From the NCBI GenBank assembly GCA_046160625.1, contig JBJXGZ010000155.1, forward strand, positions 26,281 to 90,280: a stretch of 64,000 nt of DNA, given 5' to 3'. A program made the translations under genes and the position numbers. The notes under the pieces were generated by a model. That model made no database searches, was not told where the DNA came from, and worked only from the letters and a program-made list of their open reading frames with translations. This document shows, piece after piece, positions 35,242 through 44,388 of the stretch; within the stretch, counting starts at the first letter, position 1; the number at the start of each line of letters is the position of its first letter. This DNA comes from M3007 sp046160625. Lineage in GTDB: Bacteria; Bacteroidota; Bacteroidia; Chitinophagales; Saprospiraceae.

Positions 35242-36366
35242 ATGCTCCACTCCTTCAAAAAAAGCCTGCCAATACTCAGCTTAGTCTTGTTTTTAGTCGC
35301 TTGCAGTGAGAAGGACAAAGCCCCGCTTGATATTCCAAACGCTTACGACGGCAGCTCCTTTTCTGCCAACGTCACCACAGAAGATGCCATTCGGAGCCAG
35401 TTGGAAGCACTGGTCGCAGAGGCAAAAAAAGGTCGCACTGCTGGTGTTGTCCTCGACTATTCAACCTTGTCACAACTTTTCAACGCATACAGTCCAAGCC
35501 TGAAAACCGTCAGCACAAGTTATTATGCTGATCGCTTGGACGGGGCGGGCAATTGGCTCGACGAAATGGCAAAAGCCAGCGGTACGGCTTACACCCCGGG
35601 TATCCCTACGGGTCAAGGAGGCGTATTGAACGGCTACCTTTTTGACGAAAACGGACTGGAGTACGAGCAATTGCTGGAAAAAGGATTGTTTGGTGCTGCA
35701 TTGTACAACCACGCGGTTTCGCTCATGAAAGGCTCGATGACTCCGGCTACTGCCGACCAATTGGTGCGTATTTTTGGCGCACACCCGGATTTCCCAAACA
35801 CGCCTACATCTGCCAATGCAGCCAATCCCGACAAGTTCATGGCCAACTACGCCGCTCGTCGCGACAATAACGACGGCACCGGGCTGTATTTCCAGATGAA
35901 AAACGCATTCATCAAACTACAAACGGCCCTGAACGCTGGCGACGGCTACAACCAGGAACGCGATGAAGCACTTCTTGCCCTTCGTCAAACCTGGGAAAAA
36001 GTGAACGCCGGTACCATGATCAACTACTGCCACAGTGTAATCTCGACCCTGAGCGCAACCAATCCTACCGATGCCCAAAAAGGGAGCGCCCTGCACGCTT
36101 ACGGCGAATGTGTGGGTTTTATTCATGGCTGGCGCACAATACCGCAGGACTACAAGATCATCACCGACGCGGAAATTGACGAGTTACTGGTATTGTTCAA
36201 TGCTCCATCCGGCAGCGTCCCGACTTCCTATAAGTTTGCGATCGATCCATTGAATGAGCTTCCGAAATTGACCCAGGTCATCAGCAAATTGAAAGCTAAA
36301 TATAGCTTTAGTGATCAAGAGGTGGAAGACTTTAGAAATAACTGGGTGGCCGTACAGGGTCGTTAA
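35242..36366 (+). CDS. DUF4856 lipoprotein of a probable iron-uptake operon
   Basis: The 374-residue protein has a lipoprotein signal (ILSLVLFLVAC, Cys21). The rest matches the DUF4856 pattern as I recall it: YDGSSFSANVTTEDAI, then GYLFDENGLEYEQLLEKGLFGA and HAYGECVGFIHGWR. It is all-helical like imelysins. The next gene, an imelysin, starts 14 bp downstream, then HTTM and a FecA-like receptor, so the four probably form one operon for iron acquisition. The exact job of DUF4856 is unknown. Upstream, GACATTTG at 35143 is a one-mismatch -7 element. Confidence 0.8.
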   Translation: MLHSFKKSLPILSLVLFLVACSEKDKAPLDIPNAYDGSSFSANVTTEDAIRSQLEALVAEAKKGRTAGVVLDYSTLSQLFNAYSPSLKTVSTSYYADRLDGAGNWLDEMAKASGTAYTPGIPTGQGGVLNGYLFDENGLEYEQLLEKGLFGAALYNHAVSLMKGSMTPATADQLVRIFGAHPDFPNTPTSANAANPDKFMANYAARRDNNDGTGLYFQMKNAFIKLQTALNAGDGYNQERDEALLALRQTWEKVNAGTMINYCHSVISTLSATNPTDAQKGSALHAYGECVGFIHGWRTIPQDYKIITDAEIDELLVLFNAPSGSVPTSYKFAIDPLNELPKLTQVISKLKAKYSFSDQEVEDFRNNWVAVQGR

Positions 36367-36379
36367 TTCCATAATAAGT

Positions 36380-37483
36380 ATGTCATATAAAACCACATTT
36401 CTACTCTCCCTGACACTTGTCCTCGCTGCAAGCTGCGACAAAAACGGGAAAGACCCGGCCAACAACTTCGACCGCGAAGCCATGTTGCGCAACTATGCAG
36501 ACAACCTGATCGCACCCGCTTTTGGGAGCGTCCAGTCTGAATTGAGCAGCCTGAAAGTGGTCGCAGAAGGCTTCAACACCGTGCTTTCAACAGAGGTACT
36601 GGAAGTACTACAAGCCGGATGGGTGAGCGCATACACAGAGTGGCAGTACACAAATGCTTATAATTTCGGACCTGCCGGGGAAGACGGGTTGCGCAAAGGT
36701 TTGATCGAAGAAGTGGGCACATTTCCTGCCAGCGAATCTAAGATTGAGGCAGCTATTGCCGCAGGCGCCTGGAATCTCAACGATTTTGATCGCGATGCAC
36801 GGGGTTTTTTGGCCGTCGAGTACCTGATTTTTGCCAAGAATCAGAGCAACGATGAAATTGTTGCTGCATTCGCAAACAGCTCTTCCCGCCGCGCTTATTT
36901 ATCAGCACTGTGCCAAAACCTGAACGATCGGGTGGGAGATGTGCAGGCAGCGTGGAATGGTTCGTATCGCACTCAGTTCATCCAAAACGCCGGCACCGAC
37001 GTGGGAAGCAGTACTTCTCAACTTTACAACGAGTTTGTGCGTAGCTACGAATCCATAAAAAACTTCAAACTGGGACTACCCTTAGGAAAACGCAGCGGGC
37101 AAACGCAATCAGAACCGCAGCTGGTGGAAGCCTTTTATAGTGGCCAAACCCTCACCATGCTGAAAGCCCATGTAGCCGCCATTGAGGATGTCTGGCAGGG
37201 TCGAAGTAAAAACGGTCAGGACGGCATCGGTTTCCGGGAATATTTGGACAATGTGGAAGGCGGTAAAGACCTGATTGTCAGCACAGAAGCGCAATTGGCG
37301 GCTTTGAAATCCGCACTGGCCAATGTACCCGAGTCGCCCGCGATTTCTGAACAAATTGCAGGCGACAGCTCCTTTTTGGAGGCCCTTTATGTGGAGTTCT
37401 CCAAAATGACCCGCTTTTTCAAAAGCGATATGTCGTCGCTGCTCGGCATTGCCATCACATATAGCAGTGGAGATGGGGATTGA
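36380..37483 (+). CDS. Imelysin-family lipoprotein
   Basis: The product has 367 residues from ATG 36380, chosen because it opens a lipoprotein signal (LSLTLVLAASC, Cys19); an upstream frame overlaps the previous gene. Imelysins (related to EfeO/ICMP) are helical iron-regulated surface or periplasmic proteins. The usual GxHxxE motif appears here as GFLAVEYLIF, so the His is replaced by Leu while the Glu is kept; this puts the protein in a variant subgroup. It lies 14 bp after the DUF4856 gene. Confidence 0.82.
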   Translation: MSYKTTFLLSLTLVLAASCDKNGKDPANNFDREAMLRNYADNLIAPAFGSVQSELSSLKVVAEGFNTVLSTEVLEVLQAGWVSAYTEWQYTNAYNFGPAGEDGLRKGLIEEVGTFPASESKIEAAIAAGAWNLNDFDRDARGFLAVEYLIFAKNQSNDEIVAAFANSSSRRAYLSALCQNLNDRVGDVQAAWNGSYRTQFIQNAGTDVGSSTSQLYNEFVRSYESIKNFKLGLPLGKRSGQTQSEPQLVEAFYSGQTLTMLKAHVAAIEDVWQGRSKNGQDGIGFREYLDNVEGGKDLIVSTEAQLAALKSALANVPESPAISEQIAGDSSFLEALYVEFSKMTRFFKSDMSSLLGIAITYSSGDGD

Positions 37484-37562
37484 TATTAAAATGTGGTCAA
37501 TGTGGCCAATGAAATCAATGTGATATGTGATACCTGCTTTTATCGGGACTATGGCAGGTAAA

Positions 37563-39008
37563 ATGACAACCATGAAGAACATCAAAAACTGGCTAGAAGC
37601 GCCCGTTGGCATCGCCCCGCTCATCACCTTTCGCGTGGTTGTCGGGGCGATGTTGTTGTTCAGTACGCTGCGTTTTGTGTACTTGGGTTGGGTTGATGAC
37701 CACTATGTTTGCCCACAATTCCACTTCAAATATTTTGGGTTCGAGTGGGTGGAGCCCCTTTCGGCTACTGGCATGTACGTTGTGCATGGATTATTGATCG
37801 TCAGTTCATTGTGTGTTGTTTTGGGTCTTTTTTACCGCTTGGCGGCAGTGGCGCAATTCCTGTTGTTTACGTATATCGAGCTTATTGACCTGACGTATTA
37901 CCTCAACCATTATTACTTCGTCAGTATCGTGTGTGGGTTGCTGATCTTCGTCCCGGCCAACCGCGCATTTTCGCTCGATGTACTACGCAATCCCGCTATT
38001 TTTCAAAGCCAAATCCCTCGTTGGGCGGTGTTCATTTTCCAGCTCCAACTGGGCATCGTGTATTGCTACGCAGGTCTTTGGAAAATCAACCACGACTGGC
38101 TCCTGGACGCTTTACCCCTAAAAATCTGGGTGCCTGCTAACGACCAGTTGCCGCTTGTTGGATGGCTTTTTAAACAAGAAATCACGCCCTGGCTCTTTAG
38201 TTGGATTGGGATGCTGTATGATGTCAGCATTGTATTCTGGCTTTCGTGGTCGCGCACCCGGTCCTGGGCCTATCTTACGGTCGTGGTATTTCATACGCTG
38301 ACGGGTTTGATGTTCCAAATTGGCGTTTTCCCGCTGGTAATGATCGGTGCCACCTTGATTTTTTTCTCGGAAAAATGGCATGAGCGGATTTGGGAAAGAC
38401 TTTCCATACAGTTGAATCCTTTACGATTTTTAAAACCTTATGCGGTTGGACCTAAATATAATTCAATATTAAATGTTCAACCTGCGCTCTTGACACAACA
38501 GAACTCTACGTTTATGAAACCTTCAAGGTTTCGTAAACGTTTTTCACTTGTCCCCGTACTTCTTTGCTTACACATCGCCTTCCAAATCCTGTTTCCCTGG
38601 CGTTACCTGCTCTACCCCGGCAACCTTTTTTGGACGGAAGAAGGCTATCGTTTTTCCTGGCGGGTGATGTTGATGGAAAAAGCCGGAACCGCAACTTTTT
38701 TTGTAAAAGATGCCAAGACTGGTCGTGAAGGCGAGGTGCTAAACGGCGAATTTTTAAATCCCCACCAGGAAAAACAAATGGCCATGCAGCCCGACATGAT
38801 CCTGCAATTCGCCCATTTTTTGAAACAACACTATGAAAAACAAGGCGTTTTCGATCCAGCAGTACGCGCCGAAGTGTACGTAACCCTCAACGCCCGTCCC
38901 AGCCAATTGCTGATTGACCCAAACATTGACTTGACAAAACTGAGCGACGGTTGGTCGCACAAAACATGGATAAAGCCCAGTACGCCGGAACGCTGTTCCG
39001 GCAATTAG
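37563..39008 (+). CDS. HTTM-domain (vitamin K carboxylase-like) membrane protein
   Basis: The product has 481 residues from ATG 37563; ATGs at 37551 and 37572 are close alternatives. Several transmembrane helices occur with the horizontally transferred transmembrane domain pattern: PLITFRVVVGAMLLFSTLRF at the start, HYYFVSIVCGLLIFVPANRAFSLD and QLGIVYCYAGLWKINHDWLL. The last 90 residues are soluble. It resembles the membrane part of gamma-glutamyl carboxylase; the bacterial function is unknown. It lies between imelysin and a FecA-like receptor. Its last 43 bases, including the stop, overlap the start of the receptor gene and fall in a CCGGAAC palindrome (end KPSTPERCSGN). Confidence 0.82.
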   Translation: MTTMKNIKNWLEAPVGIAPLITFRVVVGAMLLFSTLRFVYLGWVDDHYVCPQFHFKYFGFEWVEPLSATGMYVVHGLLIVSSLCVVLGLFYRLAAVAQFLLFTYIELIDLTYYLNHYYFVSIVCGLLIFVPANRAFSLDVLRNPAIFQSQIPRWAVFIFQLQLGIVYCYAGLWKINHDWLLDALPLKIWVPANDQLPLVGWLFKQEITPWLFSWIGMLYDVSIVFWLSWSRTRSWAYLTVVVFHTLTGLMFQIGVFPLVMIGATLIFFSEKWHERIWERLSIQLNPLRFLKPYAVGPKYNSILNVQPALLTQQNSTFMKPSRFRKRFSLVPVLLCLHIAFQILFPWRYLLYPGNLFWTEEGYRFSWRVMLMEKAGTATFFVKDAKTGREGEVLNGEFLNPHQEKQMAMQPDMILQFAHFLKQHYEKQGVFDPAVRAEVYVTLNARPSQLLIDPNIDLTKLSDGWSHKTWIKPSTPERCSGN

Positions 39009-41221
39009 CGTGTGCCGGAACGGCGTTCCAGCGTACACTCATTTTGGCAGCCGGAATATTATTCCAGTCTGCACTTTGCGCCCAAACCGACACTACTCGG
39101 AATGTTGAACTCCGCGAAGCGACGATCGAGAGCGAAGCCCAAAAAACCATGGGGCTTGGCCGACTCCGATCGGTGGAAGGCGTGATGGTGTACGAAGGAA
39201 AAAAAAGCGAAGTGGTCACGCTTCGCGATATCACCGCCAATTTGTCAACCAACAACCCCCGCCAGGTTTTTAGCCGAGTGGCTGGGCTGAACATCTGGGA
39301 AAGCGATGGCGCCGGGCTGCAACTTGGCATTGGCGGGCGTGGCCTCAGCCCTAACCGAACGAGCAATTTCAACACCCGACAAAACGGTTACGACATTAGT
39401 GCCGACGCGCTTGGCTACCCGGAAAGTTATTACACGCCGCCTAGCGAAAGCCTCCAGCGCATAGAAGTGGTACGTGGAGCGGCCTCTTTGCAATACGGAA
39501 CCCAATTTGGAGGAATGCTCAATTTCGTGATGCATCAACCACCTGAACATCAGCGGTTTCACTTCACTTCAAGGCAGACGGTGGGCGCATGGGGCTTTTT
39601 AGGCTCTTACAATGCTGTGAGTGGGTCGGTGGGTCAGGTAAGTTACTACGGCTTTTACCAACACAAACGCGGCGATGGTTGGCGGCCCAACTCGGGGTTT
39701 GAACTGAACAATGGTTATCTGGACGTACACTGGCGGGCCTCTGAAAGATTGGAATTTGGAATCGAGTTGACCAAAATGAGTTATCTGGCACAACAGTCTG
39801 GCGGCCTAACGGATACCCAATTTGAGCAAGATCCCGAACAATCGTTGCGCAAACGAAACTGGTTCCGCGTAGATTGGAACCTTGCCTGCTTCCACTCGGA
39901 GTTCAAGATTTCTGAACGTACCCGCATTGACAACCGTCTGTTCGGGCTCTCGGCTTCGCGTCAATCATTGGGCAATCTTTCTCCTGCTAACAACCTCGAT
40001 TTTGGGCAAAACCGCGACCTTATCAGTGGCACGTTTGAGAATATAGGCAACGAAACCCGCTTGTTGCACCGGTATCAAATGGGCAAGTTTGACAATGCGC
40101 TGGCCATTGGCGCTCGGGTGTATCGGGGTTTTACCAGTGCAAGGCAAGGGGAAGCAAACAGCGGACAAGGCCCTGATTTTCAGTTTCTTAATCCCGATAA
40201 TGTTGAAAAATCGGACTTCCATTTTCCGAACTACAACTATGCAGTATTCGCGGAAAACATTTTTTGGCTGTCTCCAAAATTCAGCCTAACGCCAGGTGTT
40301 CGGTTTGAAAACATCCAAACCTTCGCCGAAGGGTATTATCAGCAACGGGTGTACGATTTTGCTGGGAATTTGATCGCAGAAACCCGCGAAAATGAAGACC
40401 TGGCACGCCGTCGCTCCTTTGTATTGTTTGGTTTGGGTGCAAGTTGGAAGGCAAATCCTACACTGGAACTCTATGCCAATATTTCCCAAAACTACCGCGC
40501 GATCAATTTCACCGACCTGCGCATTGACAATCCCAATGGCCGGGTCGATCCCAACATCCGTGACGAGCGTGGCTACACCGCCGACCTTGGGCTGCGCACC
40601 CGCCGCAACACCTGGTGGTATGCCGATGTGACAGCTTTTTACCTTGGATATTACGACCGAATCGGCCAATTGCTGAAAGCGGACCAGCCTCCCTTGTACA
40701 ATGATTATCGCCTGCGCACCAACATTTCTGATGCGCGCAATATTGGCATTGAGGCTTTTGCAGAGGCTAATATTTGGCACTTTTTTGCGCCCAAAGATTC
40801 CTTGCGCCGTCTTTCGCTATTCATCAATACCTCCGTGATTGATGCCCGATACGTCAACACTGATGACGCCAGCATCCGCAACCGAAAGGTGGAATTGGTG
40901 CCGCCCCTTACTTTCCGTACCGGGCTGAGCTGGGCGCAGGGGCGTTTTCGCAGCAGTTTCAATTGGGCGTTTACGGCCGAACATTTTACGGATGCTACCA
41001 ATGCCCGTCGCACTGCTTCGGCGGTGAACGGCATTATTCCGGCCTACACCGTAGCGGATCTTTCCGTAGCGTGGTCCTGGCGTTGGCTGCTGTTGGAAGC
41101 GAGTTGCAACAACCTTTTTGACGAGCGGTATTTCACCCGTCGCGCCGATGCTTATCCGGGACCAGGGATTATTCCTTCGGATGGGAGGGGATGGTATTTG
41201 ACGGTGGGCGTGAAACTGTAG
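38966..41221 (+). CDS. TonB-dependent receptor, FecA-like
   Basis: The 751-residue product is a gated outer-membrane transporter. The ATG at 38966 overlaps the HTTM gene by 43 bp. Its signal peptide is encoded by three palindromic units, which gives an internal repeat (AGTLFRQ, AGTAFQR, AGILFQS) before SALCAQ. The plug domain runs from about 60 to 175, with VFSRVAGLNIWESDGAG, GGRGLSPNRTSNF and IEVVRGAASLQYGTQFGGMLNF. The barrel ends NNLFDERYFTRRADAYPGPGI and GWYLTVGVKL, matching ferric-dicitrate/siderophore receptors. No TonB-box or signalling domain was clearly identified. It closes the DUF4856-imelysin-HTTM operon. Confidence 0.9.
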   Translation: MDKAQYAGTLFRQLACAGTAFQRTLILAAGILFQSALCAQTDTTRNVELREATIESEAQKTMGLGRLRSVEGVMVYEGKKSEVVTLRDITANLSTNNPRQVFSRVAGLNIWESDGAGLQLGIGGRGLSPNRTSNFNTRQNGYDISADALGYPESYYTPPSESLQRIEVVRGAASLQYGTQFGGMLNFVMHQPPEHQRFHFTSRQTVGAWGFLGSYNAVSGSVGQVSYYGFYQHKRGDGWRPNSGFELNNGYLDVHWRASERLEFGIELTKMSYLAQQSGGLTDTQFEQDPEQSLRKRNWFRVDWNLACFHSEFKISERTRIDNRLFGLSASRQSLGNLSPANNLDFGQNRDLISGTFENIGNETRLLHRYQMGKFDNALAIGARVYRGFTSARQGEANSGQGPDFQFLNPDNVEKSDFHFPNYNYAVFAENIFWLSPKFSLTPGVRFENIQTFAEGYYQQRVYDFAGNLIAETRENEDLARRRSFVLFGLGASWKANPTLELYANISQNYRAINFTDLRIDNPNGRVDPNIRDERGYTADLGLRTRRNTWWYADVTAFYLGYYDRIGQLLKADQPPLYNDYRLRTNISDARNIGIEAFAEANIWHFFAPKDSLRRLSLFINTSVIDARYVNTDDASIRNRKVELVPPLTFRTGLSWAQGRFRSSFNWAFTAEHFTDATNARRTASAVNGIIPAYTVADLSVAWSWRWLLLEASCNNLFDERYFTRRADAYPGPGIIPSDGRGWYLTVGVKL
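38985..39067. repeat. Three CCGGAAC palindromes within a signal-peptide coding region
   Basis: Units of 17 bp lie at 38985-39001, 39015-39031 and 39051-39067, spaced 30 and 36 bp, both multiples of three. The first is a perfect CCGGAAC-GCT-GTTCCGG; the next two are slightly altered. They match the units at 131-208. They are in frame with the TonB receptor gene and contain the stop codon region of the HTTM gene. Confidence 0.85.
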
Positions 41222-41228
41222 TATTAAG

Positions 41229-41322
41229 AGGGGTGGGCCACGGATGACACGGATTGGACACGGATTTAATTTGTTAGAGAGGTAAATCCGTGTCAAATCC
41301 GTGCCATCCGTGGCCCACCCCT
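41229..41322. repeat. 40-bp word-repeat hairpin (CACGGATT) between convergent genes
   Basis: The arms 41229-41268 and 41283-41322 pair over 40 bp with two mismatches and a 14-base loop. The left arm is made of ACACGGAT words repeated three times behind GGGGTGGGCC. It fills the gap between the TonB receptor gene and the opposing esterase gene. Confidence 0.92.
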
Positions 41323-41354
41323 ATTAGTTTGGATCAGCAGAAAAATCCACATCC

Positions 41355-42809
41355 TCATTCCCGCACCAATTTCCAAACCCCTACGCCCGCCTTCGATCTG
41401 ATCTGCAAGGCATAAAACCCTGCCGGTAATTGATTCTGCTCAAAAAGGACATTCTCTCCAGCATTTAGCGCCCTGGAGGCAGTCCAAACCGTTTTTCCCG
41501 ACACGTCGCTGAGCGAAATGAATGACGTGCCTTCGGGCGCATTTTCCAAAAACACAGACAATCTGCCCGAAAACGGATTGGGAGAAACCTGCGCCTGCAA
41601 TGGTGTGCCAGACTCTTGACTCCCAAGGGTATGGCAGCTTCCTTCTGTGACAAATAGGCTGAAATAGTCCGCAATTTTTTGCGAGCGCGGCGCCGGATTG
41701 TTGGTGTAATGGTAAGAGCCATTGTCACTATACCGAATGCACTCAAATAGAGCAAGGGCAGGATTAAACGCTGGGCATTGGTCAAAATCGGTTATGAACG
41801 GAGCTGATGTTGCTCCAAACACCGCTGCCAATGAACCACTGCCAAAGGTTTGGGGGTATTTGGTATGCCAGGGGGTAAAGCCGAGGTTGCAATAATTGGA
41901 AATGACAAAAAACGGGTACCCCGCAGCAAAGGGCACGATCCCGTCGCAGGTTTGGTGATACAAATAGACTGCTGGCGTGTCGGGGCCTTGAAGCCAATTG
42001 TTTGCACCTGCTTCATAAAGCACGCCACCGAAGAGGTTGAGTACGCCGCGCACGTTGGCATCGTGGCCATTCAGGTTCAGGGTTCCGTCTATAGGTCCAA
42101 GGTCCGGGCGTTGCAAGGCTGTGCCGCCTGGGTTTATGATTTGGAGCGTACAGTTGAGGGTGTAACTGTTGGTCACGTTTGCAGCCGGGTTCGGTGCATC
42201 CGGCAAGGCAAAACAGGAAACTGGTTTTTCTGCTTCCCGGTCAAGAAAGCCAACGGCCAATGCTAAAAACCCTCCGGCGCTTTCGCCGCCGACCAAGACA
42301 CGTTCGCTGCAAGTCGAGTCAATAGAAGTCCGAGCCTTGAGCCAGCGAATAACCCCTTTTACGTCTTGTTGGCCTCGATACATAGCCCGGATGATTTCGG
42401 AAGAATCTGCGGGGTAGAGTGTGGCTCCTGCCTGGGCGTCGGTGAAAGGATTGGGGATGGGGGTACCACTTTTGTGCCAACCAAGTCGGTAATTGACCGA
42501 AGCCACTACATATCCACGTTGGGCCATTTCCTGGGCAATTACTGCAAGTCCGCTTGCATCGTCTTTACAACCGCCTACCCAGGCGCCCCCGTGTACCAAC
42601 ACGAGCAAGGGGCGCTGGGTATTATCGTCGCCAACTGGCTTGTACAAGTCGAGGATCAGGGTGGTGGGGATTCCAGCGTAGTTGGGCGCAGTGCCATATT
42701 CCAAGTCTTTTTCGATGCGCCAGCCGTACTGTTTGGCCGTATAGGGCAATTGGGCGGAGAGCGTGGCCGCACTGAGCACCAGGGCCAGCATGGTATATGC
42801 TTTTTGCAT
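41355..42809 (-). CDS. T9SS-secreted alpha/beta-hydrolase (carboxylesterase-like)
   Basis: The 484-residue product starts with a signal peptide (MLALVLSAATLSAQ). LVLVHGGAWVGG is the oxyanion HGGA motif and VGGESAGGFLAL carries the nucleophile Ser of carboxylesterases of the hormone-sensitive lipase/esterase type. The C-terminal 75 residues (QVSPNPFSGRLSVF onwards) form a T9SS sorting domain. Substrate unknown; several members of this group act on xylan or on polymer side-chain esters. Upstream are over 500 bp of regulatory DNA shared with nrdB. Confidence 0.87.
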   Translation of the reverse strand: MQKAYTMLALVLSAATLSAQLPYTAKQYGWRIEKDLEYGTAPNYAGIPTTLILDLYKPVGDDNTQRPLLVLVHGGAWVGGCKDDASGLAVIAQEMAQRGYVVASVNYRLGWHKSGTPIPNPFTDAQAGATLYPADSSEIIRAMYRGQQDVKGVIRWLKARTSIDSTCSERVLVGGESAGGFLALAVGFLDREAEKPVSCFALPDAPNPAANVTNSYTLNCTLQIINPGGTALQRPDLGPIDGTLNLNGHDANVRGVLNLFGGVLYEAGANNWLQGPDTPAVYLYHQTCDGIVPFAAGYPFFVISNYCNLGFTPWHTKYPQTFGSGSLAAVFGATSAPFITDFDQCPAFNPALALFECIRYSDNGSYHYTNNPAPRSQKIADYFSLFVTEGSCHTLGSQESGTPLQAQVSPNPFSGRLSVFLENAPEGTSFISLSDVSGKTVWTASRALNAGENVLFEQNQLPAGFYALQIRSKAGVGVWKLVRE

Positions 42810-43018
42810 AGTTGCTTGTGTTGATAAGTAGGTCCGAGCTGCTTTGACGGAGTTTGTGCCACAAAGATACTTTTACTTTGAGCCGGGGCCGACAAGAACG
42901 GCTTCCACACATTATCGGGTTCTTTTTACAGAAAGAAAAACATGTTTTTCATTCAAAATGAAGGGATTAGAAAGCCTACATCTCATGAACGTGTTCACTG
43001 TCATTTTTAATCCAAAAA

Positions 43019-43118
43019 TTATCCACACCGAGTTATCCACATTGTTGAGAAATCACTTCACAAAAATTAATAACTGAAAATCAATCATTTGCGAAAGTTA
43101 TCAACATTTTGTGGAAAA
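43019..43118. promoter_or_regulatory. Cluster of DnaA-box-like sites upstream of nrdB
   Basis: TTATCCACA, the perfect DnaA consensus, occurs at 43019-43027 and 43033-43041. TTATCAACA at 43098-43106 differs by one base, and the complement of TTTTCCACA lies at 43110-43118. The last site ends 6 bp before the nrdB -33 element. DnaA is known to control nrd genes in E. coli. The rest of the 560-bp gap (42810-43018) shows no gene. Confidence 0.7.
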
Positions 43119-43123
43119 CAATC

Positions 43124-43154
43124 TTTGACAAAAAACAGAAACGCCCTACTTTCG
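43124..43154 (+). promoter_or_regulatory. nrdB promoter
   Basis: TTTG at 43124-43127 and TACTTTCG at 43147-43154 are 19 bp apart; the second differs from TAnnTTTG at one base. Transcription from about 43161 would leave a leader of about 209 bases before ATG 43370, in which the T-tracts at 43175 and 43318 are the only features noticed. Confidence 0.6.
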
Positions 43155-43369
43155 CTTTCGCTTTCCAGCAGGTTTTTTTACTCCGCCTTACCATAGTTTT
43201 GTCCCTTCACTCATGTCGAGATTTCTCGCACGACACTAAAGTCGTTCAGGGAGCTGTCTTGCCTTAAAAGATCGGTTTAACAGCCGTTCTTGTTGAGAAG
43301 GAACGCTATCGCATCATTTTTTTTATTCAACATAGCAGTCAAACCAACTCACAGCAATTGCAATAACCA

Positions 43370-44356
43370 ATGGTACAATTAGCCAACGTTTCCGAACCGA
43401 TCCTTGCCGAAAATCCTGATCGTTTCGTGCTTTTCCCCATCAAGCACGGTACCATCTGGGAATGGTACAAAAAATCTGTGGCCTCTTTCTGGACTGCTGA
43501 AGAGGTAGACCTGACCCAGGACATCAACGACTGGGAGAACAAGCTAACAGACAACGACCGCAAATTCATCAAGCACGTGCTGGCCTTCTTCGCAGCCTCC
43601 GATGGCATCGTGAACGAAAACCTAGTGATCAACTTCATGCGCGAGGTACAGATTCCTGAAGCCCGTTGTTTCTACGGTTTTCAGGTTGCCATTGAAAACA
43701 TTCACGCCGAGATGTACTCGCTGTTGATTGACACCTATATAAAAGACCCGAAGGAAAAAGACTTTCTTTTCAACGCGCTTCAAAATCTGGAATGTGTGTC
43801 GAAAAAAGGCCAATGGGCATTGCGCTGGATTGACAACGCACCCTCTTTTGCGCACCGGCTGATCGCGTTCGCGGCGGTGGAAGGCATCTTTTTTAGCGGC
43901 TCCTTCTGCTCCATTTATTGGCTGAAAAAACGCGGCCTCATGCCGGGTCTTACCTTTTCCAACGAATTGATCAGCCGCGACGAGGGCATGCACTGCGATT
44001 TCGCTTGTTTGCTCTACTCGATGCTGGAAAACAAACTCGATCCCGCCGAGGTGCATTCCATCATCACCGAAGCGGTGGAGTATGAAAAGGAATTTGTAAC
44101 CGACGCACTGCCTGTTTCGCTTATCGGCATGAACGCCGAGATGATGGGTCAGTATATTGAATTCGTGGCCGACCGCCTGCTTATGTCTTTGGGCTGCGAG
44201 AAGGCATATGGCACGGCAAATCCTTTCTCCTGGATGGACATGATTTCGATACAGGGAAAAACCAATTTCTTCGAAAAGCGCGTGGGCGATTATGCCAAAG
44301 CAGGGGTAATGACCAAGCGCGAAGAACAGGTGTTCAGCACAGAAGCAGATTTCTAA
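43370..44356 (+). CDS. nrdB: Ribonucleotide reductase class I, beta subunit
   Basis: The 328-residue protein holds the metal centre and tyrosyl radical that start reduction of ribonucleotides to deoxyribonucleotides. FFAASDGIVNENL (Asp78 as ligand), ENIHAEMYSLL (Glu109 and His112 as ligands, Tyr116 at the radical position) and SRDEGMHCDF are the diiron motifs. The YGTANPFSWMDMIS segment and the C-terminal EEQVFSTEADF fit the eukaryote-like class Ia group. The partner nrdA lies 3.5 kb downstream rather than next to it. A promoter and a cluster of DnaA boxes precede it. Confidence 0.96.
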   Translation: MVQLANVSEPILAENPDRFVLFPIKHGTIWEWYKKSVASFWTAEEVDLTQDINDWENKLTDNDRKFIKHVLAFFAASDGIVNENLVINFMREVQIPEARCFYGFQVAIENIHAEMYSLLIDTYIKDPKEKDFLFNALQNLECVSKKGQWALRWIDNAPSFAHRLIAFAAVEGIFFSGSFCSIYWLKKRGLMPGLTFSNELISRDEGMHCDFACLLYSMLENKLDPAEVHSIITEAVEYEKEFVTDALPVSLIGMNAEMMGQYIEFVADRLLMSLGCEKAYGTANPFSWMDMISIQGKTNFFEKRVGDYAKAGVMTKREEQVFSTEADF

Positions 44357-44388
44357 ACAATTGATTATCACACCAAAATTTAATAATA

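Noticed and set aside
42844..43077. 77-codon frame upstream of nrdB
   Set aside because: It covers the DnaA boxes, has no family resemblance and no upstream signals.
42810..43369. Replication origin (oriC)
   Set aside because: DnaA boxes are few, there is no dnaA or dnaN nearby, and a nrdB promoter gives a simpler explanation; skew could not be computed.
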